A DNA stretch of 64,000 bases from Muriicola jejuensis (GCF_010671595.1 NZ_JAABOP010000004.1:1-64000), one strand, 5' to 3'. Counted from the first letter of the stretch, positions 8,885 through 19,000 are shown. The notes: generated from the sequence alone by a model not told the origin. Program-made: numbers and translations.

Positions 8885-9631
8885 ATGAAATTGTTAGAAG
8901 GAAAGAATGTAATCATCACCGGAGCCAGTCGAGGTATAGGCACCGGCATAGCAAAGGTTTTTGCGGCACATGGAGCAAATGTCGCTTTTACCTACAGTTC
9001 GAGCGAGGGTCCTGCCGTGGCCCTGGAAAAAGAGCTTATCTCGGCAGGGGTGAAGGCCAAAGCCTATAAGAGCAACGCAGCCATTTACAAGGAATGCGAA
9101 GACCTCGTAGCGGCTGTACTGGAGGATTTCGGAGGAATAGACGTTTTGATCAATAATGCCGGGATCACCAGAGACAACCTCCTCATGCGGATGACCGAGG
9201 ACGACTTCGATGCTGTGATCGAGATCAATTTAAAATCCGTTTTCAACATGACCAAGGCCGTACAGCGCACCTTGCTGAAGCAAAGGAATGGCTCAATTAT
9301 CAATATGAGCAGTGTGGTGGGAGTCAAAGGCAATGCAGGCCAGACCAATTACGCGGCTTCCAAGGCGGGGATCATCGGGTTCACCAAATCGGTAGCCCTG
9401 GAACTCGGCTCGAGGAATATCCGCTGTAATGCCATTGCACCGGGCTTTATAGAAACGGAAATGACCGGAAAACTGGACGAGAAAACCGTACAGGGGTGGA
9501 GGGATGCCATTCCGCTCAAGAGGGGAGGAACCCCAGAAGACGTTGCAAATGCCTGTCTTTTTCTGGCCTCAGACCTCTCTTCCTATATCAGCGGTCAGGT
9601 CCTGCATGTAGATGGGGGGATGCTTACCTGA
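8885..9631 (+). CDS. fabG: 3-oxoacyl-ACP reductase
   Basis: FabG is a short-chain dehydrogenase that reduces 3-oxoacyl-ACP with NADPH in fatty acid elongation. The 248-residue protein has the dinucleotide motif TGASRGIGTGIA, NNAG, the catalytic Ser in INMSSVVG, YAASKAG with the Tyr-Lys pair, and the C-terminal HVDGGMLT typical of FabG rather than other SDRs. It lies among lipid genes but is set off by a terminator and its own -7 box. The gap to the next gene is 76 nt, with no terminator seen. Confidence 0.9.
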   Translation: MKLLEGKNVIITGASRGIGTGIAKVFAAHGANVAFTYSSSEGPAVALEKELISAGVKAKAYKSNAAIYKECEDLVAAVLEDFGGIDVLINNAGITRDNLLMRMTEDDFDAVIEINLKSVFNMTKAVQRTLLKQRNGSIINMSSVVGVKGNAGQTNYAASKAGIIGFTKSVALELGSRNIRCNAIAPGFIETEMTGKLDEKTVQGWRDAIPLKRGGTPEDVANACLFLASDLSSYISGQVLHVDGGMLT

Positions 9632-9707
9632 TTGCTATACCGGACCCCAAAAAATCTGAGTTCCGCTAAAGGAATCCATTGAAGAAATCGACAAAAAGAA
9701 GTGAATA

Positions 9708-11741
9708 ATGCAAATGGCAACCTTTCTGGGCGTGCTGCTTGCAGCCCTTTTTTCTGCGCTTCTGGTATGGTGGCAGTATTATTTCAGGGCGGGTAAGAAA
9801 GGGCGTATTACGCTAGTGATCGCAATCCTTCGTTTTTTTGCAGTTTTTGGATTGCTGCTGTTGCTGCTTAACCCAGAGATCTCAAAAAAGTCCCTGACCA
9901 CCACCCGGCAAAACCTCATTTTACTTTTTGATGATTCCAAATCCATAGACCATGGAGGGGCCGCAGATAAGGCCAAACAGCTATATTCCGATCTGAGGGA
10001 AAACAGCGGGCTGACCGACAGGTTTAATATCCTCAGCTATGCCTTTGGAGAGGAACTCAAAATACTGGATAGCCTCGGCTTTCGCGCTGAGGGCTCAGAT
10101 CTTTCCGGGGCAATGGCCTCCATGGAATCCATTTACGGTCGTGATAAATCTACCATTATCCTTGTTTCAGATGGGAACCAGACCCTTGGGAAGGCCTATG
10201 AATACATGGGGCCCGATCTCAGCTTTCCGGTCTACTCGGTTGCCGTAGGGGATACCACCCGTTATACAGACCTTAAGATCAACCGGGTCAACCTCAACAA
10301 ATACGCCTTCCTGAAAAACACCTTTCCCCTGGAGATTTTTGTGAGCTATCAGGGAAGTGAAAGTATAAGCAGCCGACTTAGGGTAAGGATGGACGGAAAG
10401 ACGGTATTTGAGAGGGATGTGAGTCTCGGCCCGGAGATCAATTCCACAAAGATAACCACAGATCTGCGGGCATCTGAGGTAGGCCTTAAAACGCTCCTCA
10501 TGACCCTGGATTCCATCCCCGGAGAAAGAAATACGGTAAATAACCTGTGGCGTTCCCCCATTGAGGTCATTGATGAACAGACCCGGATCGGTATTGTTAG
10601 CGGGATCTCTCATCCGGACATAGGAGCAATTACGAAAGCCATAGAAAGCAACGAGCAGCGAAGGGTCACACTGCTCAAGCCTCAGGATGCGCCTGCTTCC
10701 CTGGTCGACTTTGATATGCTTATCCTTTATCAGCCGGACAGGACCTTCGAACCCGTCTATGAATTCCTCCTTACATCTGGATTGAATACGTTCACCGTTG
10801 CCGGTCCGGATACTGACTGGAGATTTCTCAATGGAGTACAGAAAGGCTTGCAGATCAATAGTTTTAACCAAACCGAGGAGATCCTCCCATTGATCAACCC
10901 CGCCTTCGGCCTTTTTGATATCTCCGACTTTTCAGTGGAAGAGTTTCCGCCTCTAAGGGGGATTTTGGGAGAGATCCTGATCACGAAGCAGAACGAAAGT
11001 ATTTTGGAGCAGCAGATCCGTGGAGTCGATCTCCGGGAGCCTCTGCTTTCAGTCCTGAGCGATAATGAGGGCAGGCACGCCCTCCTTTTTGGGGAAAACC
11101 TTTGGAAATGGAGGTTGCAGAGTTTTGTCAACGACAGGGATTTTGAGAATTTCGACCGGCTCATTGATAAGCTCGTGCTGTATCTGACTTCAGACGGGAA
11201 AAGAGACCGGCTGACCGTCAGTTATGAGCAAGTGTACAACGTAGCATCCGAGCGCTCAATAAAAGCGGCACTATACGATGCGACCTTTGTATTTGACCCC
11301 GGGGCTGATCTGAAAATTAATGTCAGGGGAACGGATAATGAATATTCAGGCCAACAGAATATGGTCCTCACTAACAACCAGTACGAAGCTGATCTGAGTG
11401 ACCTGCCTCCTGGGAAGTACGCGTTCTCGGTGACCGTGGCAGATCAGGAATTAAGATCGGATGGCAGGTTCAGGATCGAGGATTTCAACCTGGAGAAACT
11501 CTTTGTTTCCAGCGATTATCGCAAATTGCAAACCCTGTCTGAGGGCAGTGGAGGGAAATTGTTCTATCCCGATCAGCTGTCCGAACTTGTAAGGGAACTT
11601 CTGGAAGACACCCGATTCGCACCGACCCAGAAAAGCACAGAAAATATCGTATCTTTGATCGACTTCAAAATACTTCTGGGATGTATCGTTCTGGCACTTA
11701 CAGCAGAATGGTTTATCAGGAAATACAACGGATTAATTTAA
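9708..11741 (+). CDS. membrane protein with VWA domain
   Basis: This is a 677-residue membrane protein. Two helices come first (about 5-22 and 33-52), then a von Willebrand A domain with the MIDAS motif LFDDSKSID and ILVSDGNQT, then a long periplasmic region with beta-sandwich character, and a last helix before AEWFIRKYNGLI at the C-terminus. The layout matches the conserved Bacteroidota VWA membrane proteins, whose function is not established. The ATG at 9708 is used; a second in-frame ATG is at 9714. It is followed by an SPFH gene after 10 nt, which suggests one operon and joint action at the inner membrane. Confidence 0.75.
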   Translation: MQMATFLGVLLAALFSALLVWWQYYFRAGKKGRITLVIAILRFFAVFGLLLLLLNPEISKKSLTTTRQNLILLFDDSKSIDHGGAADKAKQLYSDLRENSGLTDRFNILSYAFGEELKILDSLGFRAEGSDLSGAMASMESIYGRDKSTIILVSDGNQTLGKAYEYMGPDLSFPVYSVAVGDTTRYTDLKINRVNLNKYAFLKNTFPLEIFVSYQGSESISSRLRVRMDGKTVFERDVSLGPEINSTKITTDLRASEVGLKTLLMTLDSIPGERNTVNNLWRSPIEVIDEQTRIGIVSGISHPDIGAITKAIESNEQRRVTLLKPQDAPASLVDFDMLILYQPDRTFEPVYEFLLTSGLNTFTVAGPDTDWRFLNGVQKGLQINSFNQTEEILPLINPAFGLFDISDFSVEEFPPLRGILGEILITKQNESILEQQIRGVDLREPLLSVLSDNEGRHALLFGENLWKWRLQSFVNDRDFENFDRLIDKLVLYLTSDGKRDRLTVSYEQVYNVASERSIKAALYDATFVFDPGADLKINVRGTDNEYSGQQNMVLTNNQYEADLSDLPPGKYAFSVTVADQELRSDGRFRIEDFNLEKLFVSSDYRKLQTLSEGSGGKLFYPDQLSELVRELLEDTRFAPTQKSTENIVSLIDFKILLGCIVLALTAEWFIRKYNGLI

Positions 11742-11751
11742 ATACACAAGA

Positions 11752-12567
11752 ATGGACAAACTTCCAAAAATCGCACTGCCCGCAGTATTCATCATCATAG
11801 TCTTGGTGATCCTTATTTCAAAATCAGCCATCACCATCGGCTCCGGAGAGGCCGGAGTCCTTTACCGCACCTTTGGAGACGGTGTGGTCACCGATGAACC
11901 GCCTTTAGGGGAGGGGTTCCATCTTGTAGCTCCCTGGAACAAGGTGTTTGTTTATGAGGTAAGACAACAGGAGGTGTTTGAGAAGATGCAGGTGCTTTCT
12001 TCCAACGGTCTGGAAATAAAATTAGATGCCTCTGCCTGGTTCGAACCTAAATATGAGGCCCTTGGTAAATTGCATCAGGAGAAAGGAGAGGCATATGTTC
12101 AGAGGGTCCTGCTCCCTACCATCCGATCCGCGGCAAGAAGCGTTGTTGGGCGCTATACGCCTGAACAACTGTATTCCAGTAAAAGGGATGCGATACAGGC
12201 CGAGATCTACGAGGAGACCAAGAAAATTGTAGACGGGCAGTACATACAACTCAATGAGGTACTGGTCAGGGATGTTACCCTGCCACCTACAATCAAAGAA
12301 GCTATTGAAAGAAAATTAAAGCAGGAACAAGAATCCCTTGAATACGAATTTAGACTGATCACAGCCGATAAAGAAGCGCAACGACAAATCATAGAAGCGC
12401 AGGGTAAAGCAGATGCGAACCGAATTTTAAGTGCATCCTTAACTGATAAAATTCTTCAGGATAAGGGGATAGAGGCCACTCTGAAACTAGCTGAATCACC
12501 CAATGCTAAGGTGATCGTCGTGGGTTCAGGTGAATCGGGCTTGCCGATCATTTTAGGAAATAATTAA
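11752..12567 (+). CDS. SPFH/prohibitin-family membrane protein
   Basis: The 271-residue protein has an N-terminal anchor (about 7-26), a prohibitin-like SPFH domain (FGDGVVTDEPPLGEGFHLVA and VRQQEVFEKMQVLSSNG) and a charged coiled-coil with the Glu-Ala-rich segment EAQGKADANRILSAS that is typical of prohibitins. Such proteins form large rings or microdomains at the membrane and often guard the FtsH protease; no ftsH is nearby. The upstream VWA membrane gene ends 10 nt before it. The his promoter starts 13 nt after its stop, so this is the end of the unit. Confidence 0.85.
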   Translation: MDKLPKIALPAVFIIIVLVILISKSAITIGSGEAGVLYRTFGDGVVTDEPPLGEGFHLVAPWNKVFVYEVRQQEVFEKMQVLSSNGLEIKLDASAWFEPKYEALGKLHQEKGEAYVQRVLLPTIRSAARSVVGRYTPEQLYSSKRDAIQAEIYEETKKIVDGQYIQLNEVLVRDVTLPPTIKEAIERKLKQEQESLEYEFRLITADKEAQRQIIEAQGKADANRILSASLTDKILQDKGIEATLKLAESPNAKVIVVGSGESGLPIILGNN

Positions 12568-12580
12568 GGCATCGAAATTT

Positions 12581-12609
12581 TTGCAAGAACAAAATAAATT
12601 CTACTTTTG
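12581..12609 (+). promoter_or_regulatory. promoter of the his operon
   Basis: TTG at 12581-12583 and TActTTTG at 12602-12609 are 18 nt apart, a full match to the Bacteroidota consensus. Transcription should begin within about 3-7 nt of the -7 box, which puts the 5' end almost on the leader-peptide ATG at 12616. Confidence 0.75.
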
Positions 12610-12615
12610 CCCCAT

Positions 12616-12669
12616 ATGAATAACCAGAATACACATCATCATTCCGCATCTCGCCCTCAAGCAGGTTAG
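12616..12669 (+). CDS. hisL: his operon leader peptide
   Basis: This is a 17-codon ORF, MNNQNTHHHSASRPQAG, with three consecutive His codons (CAT at 12634-12642) in the leader of the his operon. Ribosome stalling at these codons when charged tRNA-His is scarce would decide whether the terminator at 12699-12733 forms. The ORF starts about 7 nt after the -7 box, so the message may be leaderless or nearly so. The translation, position and terminator are seen; the control mechanism is inferred from classical his attenuation. I did not find a convincing antiterminator pairing by eye. The symbol follows enterobacterial use. Confidence 0.75.
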   Translation: MNNQNTHHHSASRPQAG

Positions 12670-12698
12670 GAATGTATTGTTGTATTTTCAAAATATCC

Positions 12699-12733
12699 GA
12701 ACCCGTTTGAGCAATCAAACGGGTTCTGTTTTT
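12699..12733 (+). terminator. his attenuator terminator
   Basis: Arms gaacccgtttga (12699-12710) and tcaaacgggttc (12715-12726) form a perfect 12-bp stem with a gcaa tetraloop, followed by a T-run at 12729-12733. It sits 29 nt after the leader peptide stop and 27 nt before the hisG ATG, so it must be read through for the operon to be expressed. Confidence 0.85.
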
Positions 12734-12760
12734 AGAACGGTAGCAGAAAAAGAAAGACGT

Positions 12761-13615
12761 ATGAAATTAAAGATTGCGATTCAGAAAGCAGGGCGCCTCA
12801 ATGAAGATTCCCTGAAAATACTGAAGGACTGCGGTATATCCATTGACAACGGGAAGGACCAGCTCAAAGCATCGGCAAGAAACTTTCCTCTGGAGGTATT
12901 CTATTTGAGGAATGGGGACATCCCTCAATACCTGAGGGACGGAGTAGTGGACGTGGCTATCATCGGAAGTAATGTGCTGGTAGAAAAAGGTGTTGATCTC
13001 AAAATTGCCGAAAAACTGGGGTTTTCCAAATGCAGGGTGTCTCTGGCCGTCCCCAAGGCAGCGAAGTACGAATCCATTTCTGATCTGCAGGGAAAACGCA
13101 TAGCGACTTCCTATCCCCATACGGTAGAAACCTACCTGAAGGAGAAAGGGGTGGAGGCTGAATTGCATATCATCAACGGATCCGTCGAGATCGCCCCGAA
13201 TATCGGGCTGGCAGATGCGATCTGCGATATCGTCTCGAGTGGCAGTACCCTCTTCAAGAATAACCTGAAGGAGGTGGAAAAGATCCTTTCAAGCGAAGCC
13301 GTACTGGCCGTATCTCCCTGTATAGGGGAAGGCCAGAAAGAGATCCTCTCGAAACTTCAATTCAGGATTCGCTCCGTCATCGCCGGACAACAGTCTAAAT
13401 ACGTGTTGATGAATGTTCCCAATGACAAGATCAAGAACGTGATCGCCCTTCTTCCCGGGATGCGGAGTCCTACCGTCCTGCCCCTGGCAGAAGAGGGCTG
13501 GAGCTCTGTGCACTCCGTGATCAACAAGGATAAGTTCTGGGAAGTGATAGATGAATTGAGGCAGGCAGGTGCAGAAGGGATCCTGGTTTGCCCTATTGAA
13601 AAAATGGTAATATAA
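12761..13615 (+). CDS. hisG: ATP phosphoribosyltransferase (long form)
   Basis: HisG joins ATP and PRPP in the first, committed step of histidine synthesis. The 284-residue length and the C-terminal segment from about 210 (with KYVLMNVP and LPGMRSPTVLPL) show the long form with its own regulatory domain, so direct feedback by histidine is expected and no HisZ is needed. Catalytic-core motifs are IAIQKAGRLNEDS, VDVAIIGSNVL and ISDLQGKRIATSYP. I use ATG 12761; a longer frame from 12677 runs through the terminator hairpin and is not credible. The gene follows the attenuator and is first in the operon. Confidence 0.95.
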   Translation: MKLKIAIQKAGRLNEDSLKILKDCGISIDNGKDQLKASARNFPLEVFYLRNGDIPQYLRDGVVDVAIIGSNVLVEKGVDLKIAEKLGFSKCRVSLAVPKAAKYESISDLQGKRIATSYPHTVETYLKEKGVEAELHIINGSVEIAPNIGLADAICDIVSSGSTLFKNNLKEVEKILSSEAVLAVSPCIGEGQKEILSKLQFRIRSVIAGQQSKYVLMNVPNDKIKNVIALLPGMRSPTVLPLAEEGWSSVHSVINKDKFWEVIDELRQAGAEGILVCPIEKMVI

Positions 13616-13621
13616 TTCTGC

Positions 13622-14926
13622 ATGAAAAAGTATTTCGATCCGCAAAAAATAGACTGGGAAGACATCCTGTCCCGCCCCACGCGCACGTTTGGAGACATTG
13701 AAGAGACCGTAAATGAGGTCTTCAAAGCAGTCCGGCGGGATGGAGATAAGGCCGTGAGAGAATACACCCTCCGTTTTGACGGAGTTTCCCCAGAATCTAT
13801 GGCAGTACAGGAAGAGGAACTCATGGAAGCCGAGGGTGCCATAGACGGGGAACTCAAGAATGCGATCCGGCGGGCGTATGACAACATTTACAAGTTTCAC
13901 AAAGCCCAAAAGACCTCTCCTGTAGAGGTAGAGACCTCCCCGGGAGTTATTTGCTGGCAGCAAAAAAAGCCCATTCAGAAAGTTGGACTTTACATTCCAG
14001 GGGGCACAGCACCCCTTTTCTCGACCATACTGATGCTTGCCATTCCGGCAAAGATCGCGGGTTGTAAAGAGATCGTACTTTGCAGTCCGCCTGACAAAAG
14101 CGGAAACCTGCACCCCGCAGTGCTTTATACGGCAGCGCTTTGCGGCATTACACGTGTATTCAAGGTAGGGGGCATACAGGCGGTGGCGGCCATGGCTTTC
14201 GGAACAGAGAGTATTCCGAAGGTATTTAAGATTTTCGGCCCGGGCAACCAATATGTGACGGTAGCCAAGCAACTGGCTACCCGATACGGGGTGGCCATCG
14301 ATATGCCGGCAGGACCCAGTGAACTTTTGGTGCTCGCAGACGATACGGCTATCCCTTCCTTTGTGGCTGCGGATCTCCTGAGTCAGGCTGAACACGGTGC
14401 AGACAGCCAGGTGGTCCTGGTAACTACTTCCAGGGAACTCCTTCAGAAAGTGGAAAAGGAGGTAGGCATACAACTCGGGAAACTTCCGAGGAAGGACCTG
14501 GCGGAAAAAGCGATAGATAACAGTCGACTCATTTACGTCTCCTCCAGGGAAACGGCCATCGATCTCATAAACGAATACGGTCCGGAACACTTTATCCTCT
14601 GTACCGCAGAGGAAGAGTATTATCTTGAAAACACGATCAATGCAGGATCGGTATTCATAGGAAATTACACTCCAGAGAGCGCCGGGGACTACGCGTCGGG
14701 CACCAACCACACCCTGCCTACAAATGGATATGCAAAGCAGTATAGCGGTGTTAACCTCGATAGTTTTACAAAGAGCATCACCTATCAGAAAATATCGGAA
14801 AAAGGCATCATGGACCTGGGAGAGACCATAGAAGTCATGGCCGCGGCTGAGGGCCTGCAAGGGCACAAGAATGCCGTAACGATCAGAAAGGAGTATCTGA
14901 GACAAGCAATACAAAAAGTGGGATAG
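13622..14926 (+). CDS. hisD: histidinol dehydrogenase
   Basis: HisD carries out the last two oxidations, histidinol to histidine, with NAD and zinc. The 434-residue protein shows GLYIPGGTAPLFST, the metal and substrate region LLSQAEHGADSQVVLVT, and EYGPEHFILC and SAGDYASGTNHTLPTNG toward the C-terminus. Length and order of motifs are normal. It starts 6 nt after hisG and ends 1 nt before hisC. Confidence 0.97.
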   Translation: MKKYFDPQKIDWEDILSRPTRTFGDIEETVNEVFKAVRRDGDKAVREYTLRFDGVSPESMAVQEEELMEAEGAIDGELKNAIRRAYDNIYKFHKAQKTSPVEVETSPGVICWQQKKPIQKVGLYIPGGTAPLFSTILMLAIPAKIAGCKEIVLCSPPDKSGNLHPAVLYTAALCGITRVFKVGGIQAVAAMAFGTESIPKVFKIFGPGNQYVTVAKQLATRYGVAIDMPAGPSELLVLADDTAIPSFVAADLLSQAEHGADSQVVLVTTSRELLQKVEKEVGIQLGKLPRKDLAEKAIDNSRLIYVSSRETAIDLINEYGPEHFILCTAEEEYYLENTINAGSVFIGNYTPESAGDYASGTNHTLPTNGYAKQYSGVNLDSFTKSITYQKISEKGIMDLGETIEVMAAAEGLQGHKNAVTIRKEYLRQAIQKVG

Positions 14927-14927
14927 T

Positions 14928-15989
14928 ATGGAACCGACCAAGGCAACCCAGTTTAACCTCAATCGCCTGATCCGGAAAAATGTCAGGAACATGACCCCCT
15001 ATTCCTCGGCCAGGGATGAATACGTCTCAGACGGCAGTGAAAAGATCTTCCTCGACGCCAATGAGAATCCCTTCGGGGACGGGATCAACCGGTATCCGGA
15101 TCCCCAGCAACGCATCCTGAAGTCCCAACTTGCAGAGCGGAAAGGCGTCAGTCCGGATCAGATCCTCCTTGGAAATGGGAGTGACGAGGTCCTGGACCTG
15201 ATCTTCCGGGCCTTTTGCGAGCCCGGGAGGGATAATGTGATCACGGTGCCACCCACCTATGGGATGTACAGCGTACTGGCCTCCCTGAACCATGTAGAAA
15301 ACAGGAAGGTTTTACTGAAACCAGACTTCACCCTGGACCTCAGGGGTCTCTTTACAGCCATAGACGAAGGGACGCGAATCGTCTTTCTCTGTTCCCCGAA
15401 CAATCCCTCAGGGAATTCCCTTCCACCCGAACAGATCACAGAAATTCTGAATAATTTTAAGGGGCTCGTAGTGCTGGATGAGGCTTATATAGATTTTTCT
15501 GACCAAAAGAGTTGGGTTACTGTGCTTTCAGATTACCCTAACCTCATAGTTACACAGACCTTTTCCAAGGCCTATGGCATGGCCGGTATACGGCTGGGGG
15601 TTTGTTATGCGTCAGTGGAGGTGGTCACCGTGCTTAACAAGATCAAACCTCCCTACAACGTGAATGAACTCACACAGAGGGCGGCTTTGGAACGCCTCAG
15701 GGAATCCGAATCGATCGAGGGGGAGGTAGAGGTGTTGAGATCAGAAAGGAGAAAACTGGAGAGGGCCCTGGACGGACTGGACTTTGTTAGACATGTTTAT
15801 CCCAGCGATGCTAATTTCATTCTGGTCGAAGTGGACGACGCAGACAGGAGGTATTCGGAAATCCTTAAAAGGGGATTTATAGTGAGGAACCGATCTAATC
15901 AGCCCTTATGTGAAAACTGCCTGAGGTTCACGGTAGGCACACCGGAGGAGAACCGCCGCTTGATAGAGGTATTAATTGATTTGAAATGA
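14928..15989 (+). CDS. hisC: histidinol-phosphate aminotransferase
   Basis: HisC is a fold-type I PLP enzyme that converts imidazole acetol phosphate to histidinol phosphate with glutamate. The 353-residue sequence has [33 protein letters not shown], the Asp-Tyr pair in [10 protein letters not shown] and the PLP lysine in [14 protein letters not shown]. Its stop overlaps the hisB start (ATGA), as expected for coupled translation. Confidence 0.96.
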   Translation: MEPTKATQFNLNRLIRKNVRNMTPYSSARDEYVSDGSEKIFLDANENPFGDGINRYPDPQQRILKSQLAERKGVSPDQILLGNGSDEVLDLIFRAFCEPGRDNVITVPPTYGMYSVLASLNHVENRKVLLKPDFTLDLRGLFTAIDEGTRIVFLCSPNNPSGNSLPPEQITEILNNFKGLVVLDEAYIDFSDQKSWVTVLSDYPNLIVTQTFSKAYGMAGIRLGVCYASVEVVTVLNKIKPPYNVNELTQRAALERLRESESIEGEVEVLRSERRKLERALDGLDFVRHVYPSDANFILVEVDDADRRYSEILKRGFIVRNRSNQPLCENCLRFTVGTPEENRRLIEVLIDLK

Positions 15990-17134
15990 ATACAGAAAAA
16001 AGAATAAAAGTCTTGTTCATTGACCGGGATGGCACGCTGATCAAGGAGCCTGCGGATGAGCAGATAGACGCTTTTGAAAAACTGGAGTTCTACCCGGGCA
16101 TCTTCACATGGCTGGGTAAGATAGCCAGGGAACTGTCCTTTGAACTGGTGATGGTGACCAATCAGGACGGACTAGGAACCCAGGCCTTTCCTGAAGAAAC
16201 CTTCTGGCCCGTACAGAATTTTATCATGGAGACCCTGGAAAAGGAAGATATCCGATTTAAAGATGTACTGATCGACAGGACCTTCCCCCATGAGAATGCG
16301 CAGACCAGGAAACCGGGGACGGGCCTAATGACCTCCTACTTTACGGAAGCCTATGATCTGAAGAATTCCTTTGTGATAGGAGACCGTCTTACCGACATGG
16401 AACTCGCAAAAAACCTGGGCTCTAAGGGAATCTTTATCAATAATCACACGGAACTGGGGAACGATGAACTCACGGCAAGGGAAGAGGAGATTCGGGCATG
16501 CATCGCCCTGGAAACAGCCTCCTGGAAAGAGATCTACGAGTTCCTTCGTTTGGGCAGTCGCACTGTCCAGCACAACCGGAATACAAAGGAGACTCAGGTC
16601 TCTATCAGCCTCGACCTTGACGGGAGCGGACAGAGCCAGATCTCAACCGGACTTCCCTTCTTTGATCACATGCTGGATCAATTGGCCAGACATGGACAAT
16701 TAGACCTGAATATCCAGGTAAAAGGAGATCTCGAAGTAGACGAACACCATACCATTGAGGATACGGCCATTGCCCTGGGGGAGGTCTTCCACAAGGCTTT
16801 GGGAGATAAGCTGGGGATAGAACGCTATGGATTCTGTCTGCCCATGGATGACTGCGTGGCGCAGGTAGCCATCGATTTTGGTGGCCGCAACTGGCTGGTG
16901 TGGGATGCTGAATTCAAGAGAGAAAAGATAGGGGATATGCCCACAGAGATGTTCTTTCACTTCTTTAAATCCTTCACGGATGGTGCCCGGGCCAATTTGA
17001 ATATCAAGGCGGAAGGGACGAACGAACACCACAAGATAGAGGCGATTTTCAAGGCTTTTGCAAAGGCTATAAAAATGGCCGTAAAGCGGGATACGGAAAA
17101 AATGGTGCTTCCCTCCACAAAAGGAATGCTATAG
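15986..17134 (+). CDS. hisB: bifunctional histidinol-phosphatase / IGP dehydratase
   Basis: This is a two-domain enzyme. About residues 1-165 form a HAD phosphatase with [17 protein letters not shown] and [14 protein letters not shown], which acts on histidinol phosphate. About 185-382 form imidazoleglycerol-phosphate dehydratase with [26 protein letters not shown] and [15 protein letters not shown], whose His/Glu residues bind the two metals. The fused form is found in enterobacteria and Bacteroidota. The two activities are steps 7 and 9 of the pathway, flanking HisC. Confidence 0.96.
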   Translation: MNTEKRIKVLFIDRDGTLIKEPADEQIDAFEKLEFYPGIFTWLGKIARELSFELVMVTNQDGLGTQAFPEETFWPVQNFIMETLEKEDIRFKDVLIDRTFPHENAQTRKPGTGLMTSYFTEAYDLKNSFVIGDRLTDMELAKNLGSKGIFINNHTELGNDELTAREEEIRACIALETASWKEIYEFLRLGSRTVQHNRNTKETQVSISLDLDGSGQSQISTGLPFFDHMLDQLARHGQLDLNIQVKGDLEVDEHHTIEDTAIALGEVFHKALGDKLGIERYGFCLPMDDCVAQVAIDFGGRNWLVWDAEFKREKIGDMPTEMFFHFFKSFTDGARANLNIKAEGTNEHHKIEAIFKAFAKAIKMAVKRDTEKMVLPSTKGML

Positions 17135-17143
17135 AGGAAGAAT

Positions 17144-17725
17144 ATGAAGATCGTCATTATTGATTACGGAGCCGGAAATATTCAGAGCATCAAGTTCGCA
17201 CTTGAGCGCCTGGGATATTCTGCAGTCCTGTCCGATGACCCGAAGATCATCAAAGCGGCTGATAAGGTCATTTTTCCCGGAGTAGGTGAGGCCAGCAGTG
17301 CCATGAAGAAATTACGGGAACACAGGCTGGAGAACTTGATTGCTGAGCTTACCCAACCGGTACTGGGGATCTGTCTCGGGATGCAGCTGATGTGCAACTA
17401 CTCTGAAGAAGGGAATACCCGTGGTCTGGGTATTTTTGATGTGGATGTGGTGAAGTTTACCGATGAACTCAAGGTGCCTCAGATCGGGTGGAACCAGATC
17501 CGCGAACTCAAAACACCCCTGTTCCGGGACATACCCGAAAATGGATTTATATATCTGGTGCACAGTTATTACGCTCCTTTATGCGGGGAAACTATCGCGG
17601 TAACCGATTATGGCATCCCCTACAGCAGTGCAGTGCAAAAGGATAATTTCTGGGGGGTTCAGTTCCACCCTGAGAAGAGCAGTACACTGGGAGAGCGCAT
17701 TCTAAAGAATTTTATAACCCTTTGA
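17144..17725 (+). CDS. hisH: imidazole glycerol phosphate synthase, glutaminase subunit
   Basis: HisH is the class I glutamine amidotransferase that feeds ammonia to HisF. In the 193 residues the triad is visible: Cys in GICLGMQLM and His-Glu in [19 protein letters not shown] and the N-terminal VIIDYGAGN are typical. Its partner hisF lies two genes downstream, separated by hisA and a DinB-like gene. The gaps are 9 nt to hisB and 10 nt to hisA. Confidence 0.95.
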   Translation: MKIVIIDYGAGNIQSIKFALERLGYSAVLSDDPKIIKAADKVIFPGVGEASSAMKKLREHRLENLIAELTQPVLGICLGMQLMCNYSEEGNTRGLGIFDVDVVKFTDELKVPQIGWNQIRELKTPLFRDIPENGFIYLVHSYYAPLCGETIAVTDYGIPYSSAVQKDNFWGVQFHPEKSSTLGERILKNFITL

Positions 17726-17735
17726 ACACAGTAGG

Positions 17736-18476
17736 ATGAGGATCATACCGGCCATAGATATTATAGGGGGGAAATGTGTGAGGCTTTCCAAAGGAGATTA
17801 CGCCACGGAGAAAGTATACAGCGAAAACCCTTTGGAAATGGCGAAGGCTTTCGAAGCCCATGGGGTGGAATACCTTCACCTGGTAGACCTGGACGGGGCG
17901 AAGTCGAAGCACATCGTTAACCACAAGGTATTGGAACAAATCGCCTCAAAGACCTCTCTGAAGGTCGATTTCGGAGGGGGACTCAAATCCGACGAGGATC
18001 TGAGGGTCGCCTTTGAATGCGGAGCGAAGCAGGTCACGGGGGGAAGTATTGCGGTGAGAGACCGGGATGTTTTTCTGAACTGGCTAAGGCAATACGGACA
18101 GGAGAAGATCATCCTGGGCGCCGATGCCATGGATGAGAAGATCGCGGTTTCGGGCTGGCAGGAAGGCACGGGGGAAGAATTGATACCCTTTATCCGGGCC
18201 TACCGGGATGAAGGAATAAAATTCGTGATCTGTACAGACATAGATAAGGACGGGATGCTGGAAGGTCCATCCACCGGACTTTATCAAAAAATTCTTGAGG
18301 AGACCACGGAAGCTGGCAAATCGGGGATCCATCTGATCGCCAGCGGCGGGATCAGTTCAATGGACGACCTGTACGCCCTTAGTAAAACAGGCTGTGAGGG
18401 TGCTATCCTGGGCAAAGCGATCTATGAGAACCGTATCAGCCTGAAAGAATTGGAAACGTATATCACAACGTCATGA
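17736..18476 (+). CDS. hisA: ProFAR isomerase
   Basis: HisA is a TIM-barrel isomerase that opens the aminoaldose ProFAR to the ketose PRFAR. The 246-residue protein has the catalytic Asp near the N-terminus in [15 protein letters not shown], the second Asp in [13 protein letters not shown], and phosphate-binding glycines in VDFGGGLKS and [11 protein letters not shown]. The final codon overlaps the ATG of the DinB-like gene, so that inserted gene is translationally coupled to hisA. Confidence 0.96.
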   Translation: MRIIPAIDIIGGKCVRLSKGDYATEKVYSENPLEMAKAFEAHGVEYLHLVDLDGAKSKHIVNHKVLEQIASKTSLKVDFGGGLKSDEDLRVAFECGAKQVTGGSIAVRDRDVFLNWLRQYGQEKIILGADAMDEKIAVSGWQEGTGEELIPFIRAYRDEGIKFVICTDIDKDGMLEGPSTGLYQKILEETTEAGKSGIHLIASGGISSMDDLYALSKTGCEGAILGKAIYENRISLKELETYITTS

Positions 18477-19000
18477 AGCAGGATCAGTCGACCATAGTCA
18501 GGGATCTCCTCGAAAACACCCTGTACAGAATGGACGAGAATATGAGGATGGTGAGGAAGAGTTTTGAACTCCTGAAAGAGGAAGACCTCTGGGAAAAACC
18601 GAACGCTACCTCGAACAGTATTGGTAATCTCATCGTTCACCTATGCGGGAACATGACGCAGTATGTGCTTGCAGGACTGGGGGGCAGAGAAGATCAGCGA
18701 AGGCGAGATGAAGAATTTACCATCAACGGTGGTTTAACCAAGGCTGCTCTGATGGATAAACTAACCGCTGTGACCAGCGAAGTGAAACAGGAGATCAAAG
18801 GGCTCACCGAGGAACAACTGACCGGGCATTACCGGGTACAGGGGTTCGATCTGAGCGGCACGGGCATTCTGCTGCATGTCGTGGAGCATTTTTCCTACCA
18901 CACCGGGCAGATCGCCTTTTGGATAAAATTGATGAAGAACCGGGACCTGAAATTTTATGAGGGGTTCGATTTAAATGCTAAAAACGAAAGCGAATGCTGA
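18473..19000 (+). CDS. DinB-like putative metal-dependent protein in his operon
   Basis: The 175-residue protein looks like a four-helix bundle of the DinB/YfiT superfamily (DUF1572-like). Candidate metal ligands are the His in [12 protein letters not shown] and the two His in [16 protein letters not shown]. DinB-type proteins are often thiol-dependent transferases or hydrolases, but no reaction is known for this one and it is not a known histidine pathway enzyme. It overlaps both hisA (by 4 nt) and hisF (by 7 nt), so it is co-translated with the pathway. From memory, a gene of this type in the same place occurs in other flavobacteria. Confidence 0.8.
   Translation: MKQDQSTIVRDLLENTLYRMDENMRMVRKSFELLKEEDLWEKPNATSNSIGNLIVHLCGNMTQYVLAGLGGREDQRRRDEEFTINGGLTKAALMDKLTAVTSEVKQEIKGLTEEQLTGHYRVQGFDLSGTGILLHVVEHFSYHTGQIAFWIKLMKNRDLKFYEGFDLNAKNESEC

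Noticed and set aside
13289-14992. 567-codon open frame antisense to hisG/hisD
   Set aside because: It lies opposite two clearly functional his genes, has no family resemblance, and arises from codon bias in the real frame.
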